From NCBI RefSeq assembly GCF_019904255.1, contig NZ_CP063203.1, positions 62,001-126,000 on the forward strand: DNA of 64,000 bases, in the 5' to 3' direction. Both the position numbers and the translations under genes were made by a program. Origin of the DNA: Marixanthomonas sp. SCSIO 43207. Its GTDB lineage: Bacteria > Bacteroidota > Bacteroidia > Flavobacteriales > Flavobacteriaceae. Numbering within the stretch: the stretch's first letter is position 1; every line of letters begins with the position of its first letter. The notes below the pieces were generated by a model. That model saw only the letters and a program-made list of their open reading frames with translations, was not told where the DNA came from and did no database searches. Positions 1 to 7,225 of this stretch are shown here, one piece after another.

Positions 1-507
1 CGCTACATCAGTCGCGCCTTCGGGTAGGCTTAAGTTGAGAGCCGGTATAAAATCTGGTATTGTAAGTTCTCCTGCACCCGTGTCTAGTGCATAGTTACGT
101 TGCAATACGGTATCTAACCCGGCATTTTGATTGAATTCAAAATGATTGAAGAGGGCTTTTCCCTCAGGGGTTTGCATACCAATCCCTACTTTGCGTTCGC
201 CACGATTTGAAGTAGCATCTTGGTTTTTAACCAACGATAGCGTACGCATTAAACGTGGTATGCGCGTTCGATCTTTTACATCAAACAATAGGTTTTGGAT
301 GGCTCTGCGGAATTGTTTTCCACTGGTGGCTACGTGACCAAATTCGGCCCCGTTTTCACGTGTGCGTTTAAAAGCCGGATCTTTTTTGATTCGGTTTTTA
401 TCAATTCCGCCTTTTGAGCGTACGTAATAGACGCCGTCTGCGCCTTTGTAGAAAGATAATCCTTCGATATTTCCTTCTATCTTTAAAAATGAAGACTGTC
501 GTCCCAT
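1..507 (-). CDS. Conserved flavobacterial hypothetical protein, C-terminus cut by window edge
   Basis: The minus-strand frame is open from an ATG at 507-505 to base 1 (169 codons, no stop), so only the N-terminal part is present. It starts MGRQSSFLKIEGNIEGLSFY and continues with a basic, Gly/Arg-rich stretch (KGGIDKNRI, FKRTRENGAEFG) and a segment ending near LDTGAGELTIPDF. I see no signal peptide, membrane segment or catalytic motif. The opening resembles a family of flavobacterial hypothetical proteins I recall only as uncharacterised, so no function is assigned. The tract upstream is non-coding and contains a small hairpin (GCTGAA/TTCAGC, 541-555) that would lie in its 5' leader. Coding status is quite secure from codon use and sequence character; function is unknown. 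Confidence 0.7.
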   Translation of the reverse strand, partial: MGRQSSFLKIEGNIEGLSFYKGADGVYYVRSKGGIDKNRIKKDPAFKRTRENGAEFGHVATSGKQFRRAIQNLLFDVKDRTRIPRLMRTLSLVKNQDATSNRGERKVGIGMQTPEGKALFNHFEFNQNAGLDTVLQRNYALDTGAGELTIPDFIPALNLSLPEGATDVA

Positions 508-560
508 GATATTAAAAATTAAATTATTAATCTATAAATTGCTGAACCTTTCAGCAACTT

Positions 561-636
561 TGTACATTTTATTCGCGCGATTAAAGCAATGCATTTAAAT
601 AGTTAAAGGATCCTACACCACTTTATAAAATGTACA
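561..636. repeat. 12-bp perfect inverted repeat with 52-bp spacer
   Basis: TGTACATTTTAT at 561-572 is exactly complementary in reverse to ATAAAATGTACA at 625-636. The 52-bp spacer contains TCGCGCGA and a BamHI-like GGATCC. The repeat sits between the left-edge gene and the tandem small genes. Role unknown; it could be a regulator site pair, the ends of a small element, or a long-range hairpin. Confidence 0.6.
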
Positions 637-1191
637 CAGCAAACCTACAGCAGCTTTTCAATAGGGATTGCACTTTTGTGTCATCCCGTGCACTATTTGA
701 CATTATTTGCATCTTTTCTTACCCTTTCTTCCCACATGTTCCTATTTCTTCCTTTATCTTCCCTTTTCTTCCTTTTGAGTCGGACTCTGCATACACTATC
801 CTCGGGATTGGGTAGGGATTAAGTGGGGTTTGATTTAGTGTTGCTATAATACAATCAAGGTCTGAGAAAGTTAACAATGTTAACCTACTTTTTTATCGTA
901 TATCCTTTTTTTTGAAAAACTATGTATCGAGAAACCAGTGTTAACAAAAAATGAAACCATGTTGACATGATATCAAAATAGATTTGGTTTTTTTTTGAGG
1001 ATGAAATTGGCAATACCGTCTGCAATAGTGGTAGCAATTATTCAAAATAAGATATAATAAGCTTGTTTTCAGAGTATTAATCGCTTTTTAAAGAATCTGA
1101 TTTTGGTTGTCCTTTTATTATTTAATGGTTTTTAAGATGTTTATAAAACTATAAACAACACAGTGTCACAGCCTATTACAAAATGGTGACT

Positions 1192-1199
1192 TATGTTTG
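1192..1199 (+). promoter_or_regulatory. Putative -7 box TATGTTTG
   Basis: TATGTTTG matches the Bacteroidota housekeeping -7 consensus TAnnTTTG and lies 16 bp before the ATG of the next gene. I see no clear -33 TTG at the right distance. Confidence 0.45.
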
Positions 1200-1215
1200 A
1201 TTAAAACAAAATACT

Positions 1216-1437
1216 ATGAACACAACCGTAACGTATGCCGAGTTGCACTTTATGAGTAGCAGCGATGTGCAACTGTTTTTGAATTGCCACATAAAAACAG
1301 CGCAACAGAAGTTAAAAAAGATTAGAGAGCATTTAAAGCGTAAACCAAACACCCCTATTACTGTGCAAGAGTATGCAAGGTATGAAGGAATCCCTTTGTC
1401 TGTAATAGAAAGTTTTAAACACTGGCAACATAGCTAA
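1216..1437 (+). CDS. Small basic helical protein, first of a tandem paralogous pair
   Basis: This 73-residue protein is Lys/Arg-rich in the middle (KTAQQKLKKIREHLKRK) and ends with a second helical part containing VQEYARYEGIPLSVIES. The layout, an initial hydrophobic/aromatic helix, then a basic helix, then a YARYEGIP-like segment, would fit a small DNA-binding protein of excisionase or helix-turn-helix type, but I recognise no named family. The next gene, 9 bp downstream, encodes a protein alignable along most of its length (KTAQQKLKKI with RTAHTYRKKL; VQEYARYEGIP with LRDLAKYDNME). This suggests a local duplication and a shared operon. A TAnnTTTG box lies directly upstream. Function is inferred only. 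Confidence 0.6.
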   Translation: MNTTVTYAELHFMSSSDVQLFLNCHIKTAQQKLKKIREHLKRKPNTPITVQEYARYEGIPLSVIESFKHWQHS

Positions 1438-1446
1438 CCCTAATCG

Positions 1447-1671
1447 ATGCAAAAGGCCAATCGTTCCATACACATTCATGACCGTCTTGAGATTTATCAT
1501 CTTGAGGCGTATTTTGGTGTGCAAAAACGAACGGCTCATACCTATAGAAAAAAGTTGTTGGCATTTTTTAACAGACGTAGTGGGATGTTATTTTTACGTG
1601 ATTTAGCAAAATATGATAATATGGAAGAAGAAGAGTTTCTTGAGTGTTTGCAGCGTTTGTTAATAAAGTAG
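1447..1671 (+). CDS. Small basic helical protein, second of a tandem paralogous pair
   Basis: This 74-residue protein (starts MQKANRSIHIHDRLEIYHLE) has the same order of segments as its upstream neighbour: an aromatic stretch AYFGVQ, the basic helix RTAHTYRKKLLAFFNRR, and a C-terminal LAKYDNMEEEEFLECL part. The two differ enough that the duplication is not recent. It starts at an ATG 9 bp after the upstream stop, so co-transcription is likely. There are no catalytic or membrane motifs. A role as a pair of small DNA-binding proteins, possibly acting on the motif-rich tract upstream, is a guess. Confidence 0.6.
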   Translation: MQKANRSIHIHDRLEIYHLEAYFGVQKRTAHTYRKKLLAFFNRRSGMLFLRDLAKYDNMEEEEFLECLQRLLIK

Positions 1672-1754
1672 ATTAGATTTGTTTACAGGTTCTGGGTAAT
1701 AAGTATCTTAAGTTTAAATTTATATAAACACAGAATCAATAATTATAACTAATT

Positions 1755-1769
1755 GAATAGTAACTATTC
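1755..1769. promoter_or_regulatory. 15-bp dyad GAATAGT-A-ACTATTC
   Basis: A perfect dyad with 7-bp arms lies in the 210-bp gap between the tandem small genes and the end of the glycan locus. It lacks a T-run on either side, so it is not an obvious terminator. It may be an operator. Nothing else was recognised in this gap. Confidence 0.3.
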
Positions 1770-1881
1770 TTAAAATGTTTCAAGTTTAAAAAAACTTTGC
1801 TAATTATTGTTCAGTTATTCACAAAATAAATATTATAATTTGTCTAGCATCTATAGAAGAATTTAGTACAAATAATTCAAA

Positions 1882-3009
1882 CTAATCAATAGATATTTTC
1901 CTTAATTCTTTTGTTAGGTTTGTTTCTAGCACTTGCCGTGATAGCAATTGTTTTAAAACTTTTTTATTATGTAATATTTCTTTAGCATCTAGTTGAGTTT
2001 TAAATCCTATTTCATCAAGGCTGAATACGATGACGCCTTTTCGTTTTAAAAATGTATAAAAAGGATTTTCTGGCGCTAAGAAAACCTTAGCACCATACCA
2101 TAATAATGCTATGGTGTTACCTATCGCTTGTTGTCGTTTGTTGTAAAAAATAGCAAAACCACAGGATTTAAGTATTTTGTTGTATTCTGATAAAACCATA
2201 AAATTCTTTAGAAATGAAATCAAGTCTCCAAAATATTCTTTGCCTATTTTTTCTACACACTTACTATGATTGTCTTTGCTATAACTAAAAGGAACAATAA
2301 TTTCTGTATTTTGAATAAGTTTATTTTTTTTTAAAACTTTAAAAGCTTCTATATGATTATTCGTTATAGATGCAGAATTACCAATAATAATATTTGGACG
2401 GTTTTTCACTATATCTTGTTCAGTAGATACAATTATTTCCAAGGGATAATACCAAAAATGAAAAAATTCTTTTTTGGTTTTTGTGAGTTTTAGGATGGCC
2501 TCAAACTCTTCTTTAAACGCTGTACCAATATAATCTATACGCTTAATAGCCTGTTGTTTTTTGTTTACTTTAAACTCTTTTATTCTAATGTTTTTTAAAA
2601 ATTTTCCCCAAATGGTTGGGGTAGGCCCTTTATAATATTTTTTTGTAGATGCTCCTAATAAATTTTTAGTTGAAAAATAATATGGATCATTATAAATCTC
2701 ATATCCAAAACACATCCAAATGATTTTTATATTTTTTGGCAAAACAAAAACAATATCAAAAAAAATAGAAGGCAAGCTATGAAACACAACTAAACTTGTT
2801 GAGGTAAGTTCTTTCGCCAAAGCCAATAATTCTTTTTTACTTTTAAAATAAACGTTTTTTTTGGGTTTAACGTGAATGGGTTTGTAATCTACCTTCGTTT
2901 TTACACGTATATAAAATTTGTTTGGAAAGGGACTGGCTTTTTCGAATTGTACAATAGCGGAGTTGATAAATTTTTCATCTGTTGCTATGTGTATAATATT
3001 ATTAATCAT
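1882..3009 (-). CDS. TDP-Fuc4NAc:lipid II Fuc4NAc transferase-like glycosyltransferase (WecF/RffT family)
   Basis: This 375-residue soluble protein resembles glycosyltransferase family 56. The C-terminal half carries the family block: NIIIGNSASITNNHIEA (about residues 207-223), VPFSYS, then ENPFYTFLKRKGV near residue 325. In enterobacteria WecF transfers 4-acetamido-4,6-dideoxygalactose from TDP to a lipid-linked disaccharide at the inner face of the membrane, as the third sugar of enterobacterial common antigen. Here the gene follows WecE-like and WecD-like genes with a 4-bp ATGA overlap, so the sugar-making and sugar-transferring steps sit together. Whether the acceptor is an ECA-like lipid or another glycan cannot be told. 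It is the last gene of the minus-strand locus. Confidence 0.75.
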   Translation of the reverse strand: MINNIIHIATDEKFINSAIVQFEKASPFPNKFYIRVKTKVDYKPIHVKPKKNVYFKSKKELLALAKELTSTSLVVFHSLPSIFFDIVFVLPKNIKIIWMCFGYEIYNDPYYFSTKNLLGASTKKYYKGPTPTIWGKFLKNIRIKEFKVNKKQQAIKRIDYIGTAFKEEFEAILKLTKTKKEFFHFWYYPLEIIVSTEQDIVKNRPNIIIGNSASITNNHIEAFKVLKKNKLIQNTEIIVPFSYSKDNHSKCVEKIGKEYFGDLISFLKNFMVLSEYNKILKSCGFAIFYNKRQQAIGNTIALLWYGAKVFLAPENPFYTFLKRKGVIVFSLDEIGFKTQLDAKEILHNKKVLKQLLSRQVLETNLTKELRKISID

Positions 3010-4133
3010 GTTGAAAAAAACTTTTTTATGCTCGCAGCGATATGTTGTTGTTCTTTTATTTCCAATTCATAGTATAGTGGTAAACGAACCAATGTTTCTG
3101 AATATCGATCAGCATTTTCCAAAACACCACCAGTATATTTGTCTTTATAATATGGTGAGGTATGCAACGATATATAATGAAATACTGAAAGTATATTATG
3201 TTCCTTTAAAAATTGTATCAGCCTTGCTCGTTCTGTTTGGCTCCTGCATAAGATATAAAAAAGATGTCCATTACTAGTTGCATAATCGGGAACCTTTGGC
3301 AATAAAACGCATTTTTTGTGGGACAATTCTTGCAGTGCGTCGTTGTAAAAATGCCAAATTTCTTTTCTTTTATTTTGAATTTTTTCAATATTTTCAAGTT
3401 GAGCCCAAAGAAAGGCAGCTGTAACCTCAGAAGGCAAAAAGGAAGAACCTATATCAATCCACCCGTATTTATCAATTTCCCCTCTAAAAAAAGCAGATCT
3501 ATTGGTTCCTTTTTCCCATAAAATTTCTGCCCTTTCACAAAATTGGATGTCGTTTACTGCCAACAGCCCCCCTTCTCCTGAAATAATATTTTTTGTTTCG
3601 TGAAACGAAAAGGCCGCTAAATGCCCAATACTACCCAAACGTTTGCCATTGTAATAACTATCGATTGCCTGTGCTGCATCTTCAACTACATAAAGACCAT
3701 GTTTTGTTGCCAAATGCATAATAGCATCCATATCGCATGCCATCCCTGCGTAATGAACCACGACTATCGCTTTTGTATTTTTATTGATTAGAGATTCTAA
3801 TTTTGAAGCGTCTATATTAGGGGTGTCTGTTTCTGAATCTGCAAACCTTATGGTGGCACCTCTTAAAACAAAGGCATTAGCAGTAGAGACAAAGGTATAA
3901 GAAGGCATAATAACTTCATCACCATCTTGTATGTTTAAAAGCAGGGCACACATTTCTAGAGCATCGGTACAACTGCTGGTTAATAATGCCTTTTTAAAAC
4001 CGTAGTTTTCCTCAAAAAACTGCTGACATTTTTTTGTAAAAAAACCATTCCCTGATAATTTTCCTAGGGCGACGGCCTGTTCTATATATTTGGTTTCGTA
4101 TCCTGTTAGGTATGGTTTGTTAAATGGGATCAT
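3006..4133 (-). CDS. wecE: dTDP-4-amino-4,6-dideoxygalactose transaminase (WecE/RffA-like)
   Basis: This PLP-dependent DegT/DnrJ/EryC1/StrS aminotransferase of 375 residues would convert dTDP-4-keto-6-deoxyglucose to dTDP-4-amino-4,6-dideoxygalactose. It closely follows E. coli WecE: MIPFNKP start, SGNGFFTKKCQQF, EVIMPSYTFVSTANAFVLRG, VVHYAGMACDMDAIM, VVEDAAQAIDS and SFHETKN with the PLP lysine at about residue 181, then GTNRSAFFRG and DIGSSFLPSE. The frame could start at a TTG at 4142, but the ATG at 4133 matches the family N-terminus and forms an ATGA overlap with the stop of the upstream acyltransferase gene, so 4133 is chosen. The TDP-sugar precursor genes (rmlA/rmlB) are not in the window. 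Confidence 0.88.
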   Translation of the reverse strand: MIPFNKPYLTGYETKYIEQAVALGKLSGNGFFTKKCQQFFEENYGFKKALLTSSCTDALEMCALLLNIQDGDEVIMPSYTFVSTANAFVLRGATIRFADSETDTPNIDASKLESLINKNTKAIVVVHYAGMACDMDAIMHLATKHGLYVVEDAAQAIDSYYNGKRLGSIGHLAAFSFHETKNIISGEGGLLAVNDIQFCERAEILWEKGTNRSAFFRGEIDKYGWIDIGSSFLPSEVTAAFLWAQLENIEKIQNKRKEIWHFYNDALQELSHKKCVLLPKVPDYATSNGHLFYILCRSQTERARLIQFLKEHNILSVFHYISLHTSPYYKDKYTGGVLENADRYSETLVRLPLYYELEIKEQQHIAASIKKFFST

Positions 4134-4810
4134 ATTTTCCAAAAATGTTGCACAAGATATTTATCATTCAGTTTATAATCCAATTTCTCATAAAAAGCAC
4201 ACGCGTTAATATTATCTTGTTGGGTGGGAACTCTTAATTTCTGAATATTTAAAATAGCCATATCGTTTTCAACCTTATTTAAAAGTTTTTTTCCAATACC
4301 TTTTCCTTGACTTTTTGTTTGAACCGCAAAAAGACCTATTTGGCAATAAGCTTGATAGTTTTTATAAGTTATAAAGCCTTCAATATTTCCATTTTCAATA
4401 TACAAAAGCACATTATCTGCTATTTTACCATTCAAGGAATTATCAATCCAAATTCTATAAAGTTGCTTAAATTTATCCTTTGATATTTTTGAATCTTTAT
4501 TAAATCTACTTTCTGTACCACTAATCCAGGCAAGTTTGTATAATTCATTTAAATTAAAATCACAATTTGATGCAGAATATATTTCAGGAAAAATTTCTTT
4601 TTTAGATATAAAATCCTCTTTTTCATATTCTCGATAGATGCCTTTATAAGTTTTGAAGTAATTTGGAATATGAACGTCAACATCCTTTTTTTGAAAAACA
4701 TATAACAAATCAAAATTGTTTACATTCTCACATTCAGAAAATAAATCATTTTGAATTTTCCCTACTTCCATACCAAAAAAATCCGAATCCCAATCAAGTC
4801 TTTCTATCAT
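4130..4810 (-). CDS. wecD: GNAT acyltransferase, dTDP-4-amino-4,6-dideoxygalactose acetyltransferase-like (WecD/RffC)
   Basis: This 226-residue protein begins MIERLDWDSDFFGMEVGKI, the WDSxFFG opening typical of WecD. A C-terminal GNAT core carries the acetyl-CoA loop SQGKGIGKKL (about residues 165-174), followed by LRVPTQQDNINACAFYEKLDY. The family N-acetylates the 4-amino sugar made by WecE using acetyl-CoA, giving dTDP-Fuc4NAc. The stop overlaps the WecE start by 4 bp, so translational coupling is likely, and the methyltransferase lies 2 bp upstream. Acetyl specificity is inferred from family and context. Confidence 0.8.
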   Translation of the reverse strand: MIERLDWDSDFFGMEVGKIQNDLFSECENVNNFDLLYVFQKKDVDVHIPNYFKTYKGIYREYEKEDFISKKEIFPEIYSASNCDFNLNELYKLAWISGTESRFNKDSKISKDKFKQLYRIWIDNSLNGKIADNVLLYIENGNIEGFITYKNYQAYCQIGLFAVQTKSQGKGIGKKLLNKVENDMAILNIQKLRVPTQQDNINACAFYEKLDYKLNDKYLVQHFWKI

Positions 4811-4812
4811 CT

Positions 4813-5499
4813 TTAAATTCTTTTAATGGCAAAACTGGTGTGTGCTCTGTTTTCTAATGTGAGGTAAACAAGTTGCCAGTTTTGGGTTTGGCAAAACTCA
4901 TATACTGCATCAATTACACCGTATTTAACTAATCCTTTCCAGTTGCCAATCACAAAATCGTGCCCTGCAATAATACCGTCCGGTTTTACTTTTTTGCTGT
5001 ACAATTGGAGTTCTTTTAAGGTATTTTTATAGCTGTGATCCGTATCGATATATACCCAATCAAAATATCCATCCTGAAACTGCTTAGCAACCTCAGTGGA
5101 GAGCCCTCGGTTTATTATTATTTGGTCATTCTCGATAGCCGTTACAAATTTTTTCTCTACCCATTCGCGTTTGCCTTCATGATAACGTTTGGTGCCCCAC
5201 AAATCGATTAAATGTAATTTTTGTGGAGTAGTACAAGCGATTATCTCTTCAGAAAAATCGCCTGTATCCACGCCAATTTCCGCTACTATAGCGTTTTTGG
5301 GCAACTGCTGTAAAAGTTGTTTTCTGTTTAAAAGCGGTTTAAGATTAGCAATATGTTTTGTATCCAGTTCATACCCTGGCACCTTTTTTTTAAAATTTTC
5401 AGTACGCGTTGCATGCATATTATAAACCTTTTGAGTGTAATGCTCCATAAGGTCTTTTTTAATGGATTTGGGAAGGAATTTTTTTAAGAGATTTTTCAT
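4813..5499 (-). CDS. Class I SAM-dependent methyltransferase of the glycan locus
   Basis: This 228-residue protein has a Rossmann methyltransferase core: motif I AEIGVDTGDFSE (about residues 73-84), acidic post-I LHLIDLWG, motif around FDWVYIDTDHSYKNT, and PDGIIAGHDF. The IDTDHSY and GHDF pattern fits the Methyltransf_24 group often found in polysaccharide and glycopeptide clusters. Its position between the WecD-like and asparagine-synthase-like genes suggests methylation of a sugar or terminal residue of the exported glycan. The Wzt partner here has a C-terminal extension of the kind that can recognise terminal modifications, which fits, but the substrate is unknown. Confidence 0.75.
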   Translation of the reverse strand: MKNLLKKFLPKSIKKDLMEHYTQKVYNMHATRTENFKKKVPGYELDTKHIANLKPLLNRKQLLQQLPKNAIVAEIGVDTGDFSEEIIACTTPQKLHLIDLWGTKRYHEGKREWVEKKFVTAIENDQIIINRGLSTEVAKQFQDGYFDWVYIDTDHSYKNTLKELQLYSKKVKPDGIIAGHDFVIGNWKGLVKYGVIDAVYEFCQTQNWQLVYLTLENRAHTSFAIKRI

Positions 5500-5508
5500 A
5501 TTATTGTT

Positions 5509-7224
5509 TTAACCAAAATATAATTTATACGTTAAAACCGCATGCAAGGCTTTTAACTTTACTTGAAAAGAATTGCTTTTATATTGGTTTTGTAAATTCT
5601 CTCTAAGATCATTATTTTTTACAATTGAGATAGTTTCATTAAAAGTAAAATTAAGTTTTTCTTCTAAGTTATCTTTAAACCGCCATTTTTCAAAATTTAA
5701 CAATTCATTATTTTTATCTTTAAGGCCAATTGATCTTAAATAATTTATATAAATATAATGATGAATTTTTCTAAATTTTTTTTTACTAATATTCAAAGTT
5801 CTCCTACCCGTTTTATCATAATAAAATTTACCTAATTTTGGATAGAATTTTCCTATCCATTGCAAATAAAATTTATAATTATTCCTATACTTCAAAGGTG
5901 TTTTTAAACAGAACTGCATAAACTCCTTATCCGTAAATGGAGCATTACATTCACAATATGGGTAATTAAATTGGTTTCCTTCTTGTGTAAAATTAAAACC
6001 TCTATTATAGAAATTTGCTAACTCAGAAGACTCATAGTTTGACATTTCACTTACAATCTTTTCTTCCAAAAAATCAGCGTAGTAGTTTTTATAATGCGGG
6101 TTAGGATAATTATATTTAAAATGATTTGGATAATTATGAAATGTAGAAGCCAAAGTAGCATTGCCTAAATGTCCTGTGTGCATAAGTCCAAAATCACTAA
6201 AATCAATTTGGTTATAAAATTTTAAGGCTTGATTAGTAAAATAAAAACTTAAGAGACCTCCTGTAAGAAATATTGAATCCTTATGCTCTAATAAGTGATT
6301 TCCATTATCAATATATATTAATTGATGTTTAAATTTATATTCTTTAGAAATTTGTTTTGCAATAATTCCATCCCAATGTCCTTTTGATGAGAAAGTAATA
6401 GTATTTATATTTTTAAAACCAAGCTCATGTCCAATATATGTAGTCACTCTTGAATCTAACCCTCCGCTTAAATTAGCTAACTGTTTATAATTATATTCTT
6501 CGTTTTTTTTAAATTGAAGTCTTACAGCTTCTTTAAATAATTCATCTACCACTTCTACACTTTCAGTTATATTTAAATTATTTTGAGGAAAGGTTGAGAA
6601 TTTAAAGTATGGGTTTATATTAAAAGTATCAGTAAAAGAAGCAAAATGTCCAGCCCTTAGCTTTTTTATTTCATTTGTGAAGTGCTCATCAGAATAAAGA
6701 TGCCCAAAACTTGCGACAGAATAAAATGCAAATTCGTTCTCTGTGAGTTCTATTTTCTTATACATCAAAAATTGAGCTAATTGTAAAGAATTCGATCCAA
6801 AGTAGAATTCATTATTCTTTTTATTGTAATAATAATAAATTGGTTTTGCAGTAGTTAAATCAGTATATACTAAAGTTTTATGCAAAACCTTATCGTGGAT
6901 TATTATTGAAAAGTTTCCTTTTAATTCATTAATAAACTGCTCCTTGTATTTATTATAAAGTAGCTTAACTAATTCAAAATTATTTTTTACCCCATAATTA
7001 TTTCTAAGTTGTAGGGCATTCAACAACACACCGTCCACTCCTATAAAAAGCCGTTCATCATCCTCAAAAAGCTTGTCATTTGTAAATTTAGGATTTAGTT
7101 TTCTTCTTAAATGAAAGGGACCACAATGATATTCATCTTCTAAATATGGTTTATTTCCAAAATAATCATATTCAACAGTTTGAAGCTCTTTATCTATAGA
7201 AATACATCCTAAAAAACCTATCAT
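5509..7224 (-). CDS. Asparagine-synthase-like protein without the glutaminase cysteine
   Basis: This 571-residue protein has an N-terminal Ntn-hydrolase-like half (FLGCISIDKEL; GVDGVLLNALQLRN; LKGNFSIIIHD) and a C-terminal ATP-pyrophosphatase half with the PP-loop LSGGLDSRV near residue 252. In active class II amidotransferases cysteine follows the initiator Met; here the sequence is MIGFLGC, so the first Cys is residue 7 and glutaminase activity is doubtful. The synthase half could still adenylate a carboxylate and join it to ammonia or an amine. Related proteins in O-antigen clusters amidate uronic acids (for example WbpS-type), which is plausible here but unproven. It is followed 8 bp downstream by the methyltransferase gene. 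Confidence 0.75.
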   Translation of the reverse strand: MIGFLGCISIDKELQTVEYDYFGNKPYLEDEYHCGPFHLRRKLNPKFTNDKLFEDDERLFIGVDGVLLNALQLRNNYGVKNNFELVKLLYNKYKEQFINELKGNFSIIIHDKVLHKTLVYTDLTTAKPIYYYYNKKNNEFYFGSNSLQLAQFLMYKKIELTENEFAFYSVASFGHLYSDEHFTNEIKKLRAGHFASFTDTFNINPYFKFSTFPQNNLNITESVEVVDELFKEAVRLQFKKNEEYNYKQLANLSGGLDSRVTTYIGHELGFKNINTITFSSKGHWDGIIAKQISKEYKFKHQLIYIDNGNHLLEHKDSIFLTGGLLSFYFTNQALKFYNQIDFSDFGLMHTGHLGNATLASTFHNYPNHFKYNYPNPHYKNYYADFLEEKIVSEMSNYESSELANFYNRGFNFTQEGNQFNYPYCECNAPFTDKEFMQFCLKTPLKYRNNYKFYLQWIGKFYPKLGKFYYDKTGRRTLNISKKKFRKIHHYIYINYLRSIGLKDKNNELLNFEKWRFKDNLEEKLNFTFNETISIVKNNDLRENLQNQYKSNSFQVKLKALHAVLTYKLYFG

Positions 7225-7225
7225 A

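Larger units (their letters stand above)
508..1215. other. 700-bp non-coding stretch with inverted repeats and repeated short motifs
   Basis: No convincing gene lies here. The only sizeable frame (630-815, plus) is a low-complexity translation of a pyrimidine-rich tract. The stretch holds a 12-bp inverted repeat (561-572 and 625-636), a pyrimidine-rich tract with four TCTTCC motifs at 727, 747, 757 and 767, four GTTAAC-like boxes (870, 879, 940 and GTTGAC at 961), and a -7 type box just before the next gene. It separates the left-edge gene from the tandem small genes, so it probably carries both promoters. Confidence 0.6.

Noticed and set aside
630-815. 61-residue frame rich in Phe, Pro and Ser
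   Set aside because: It is a translation of the pyrimidine-rich tract; composition is dictated by the DNA and no start context supports it.
4134-4142. TTG start of the WecE-like protein three codons upstream
   Set aside because: The ATG at 4133 matches the family start and forms the ATGA overlap seen at the next junction as well.
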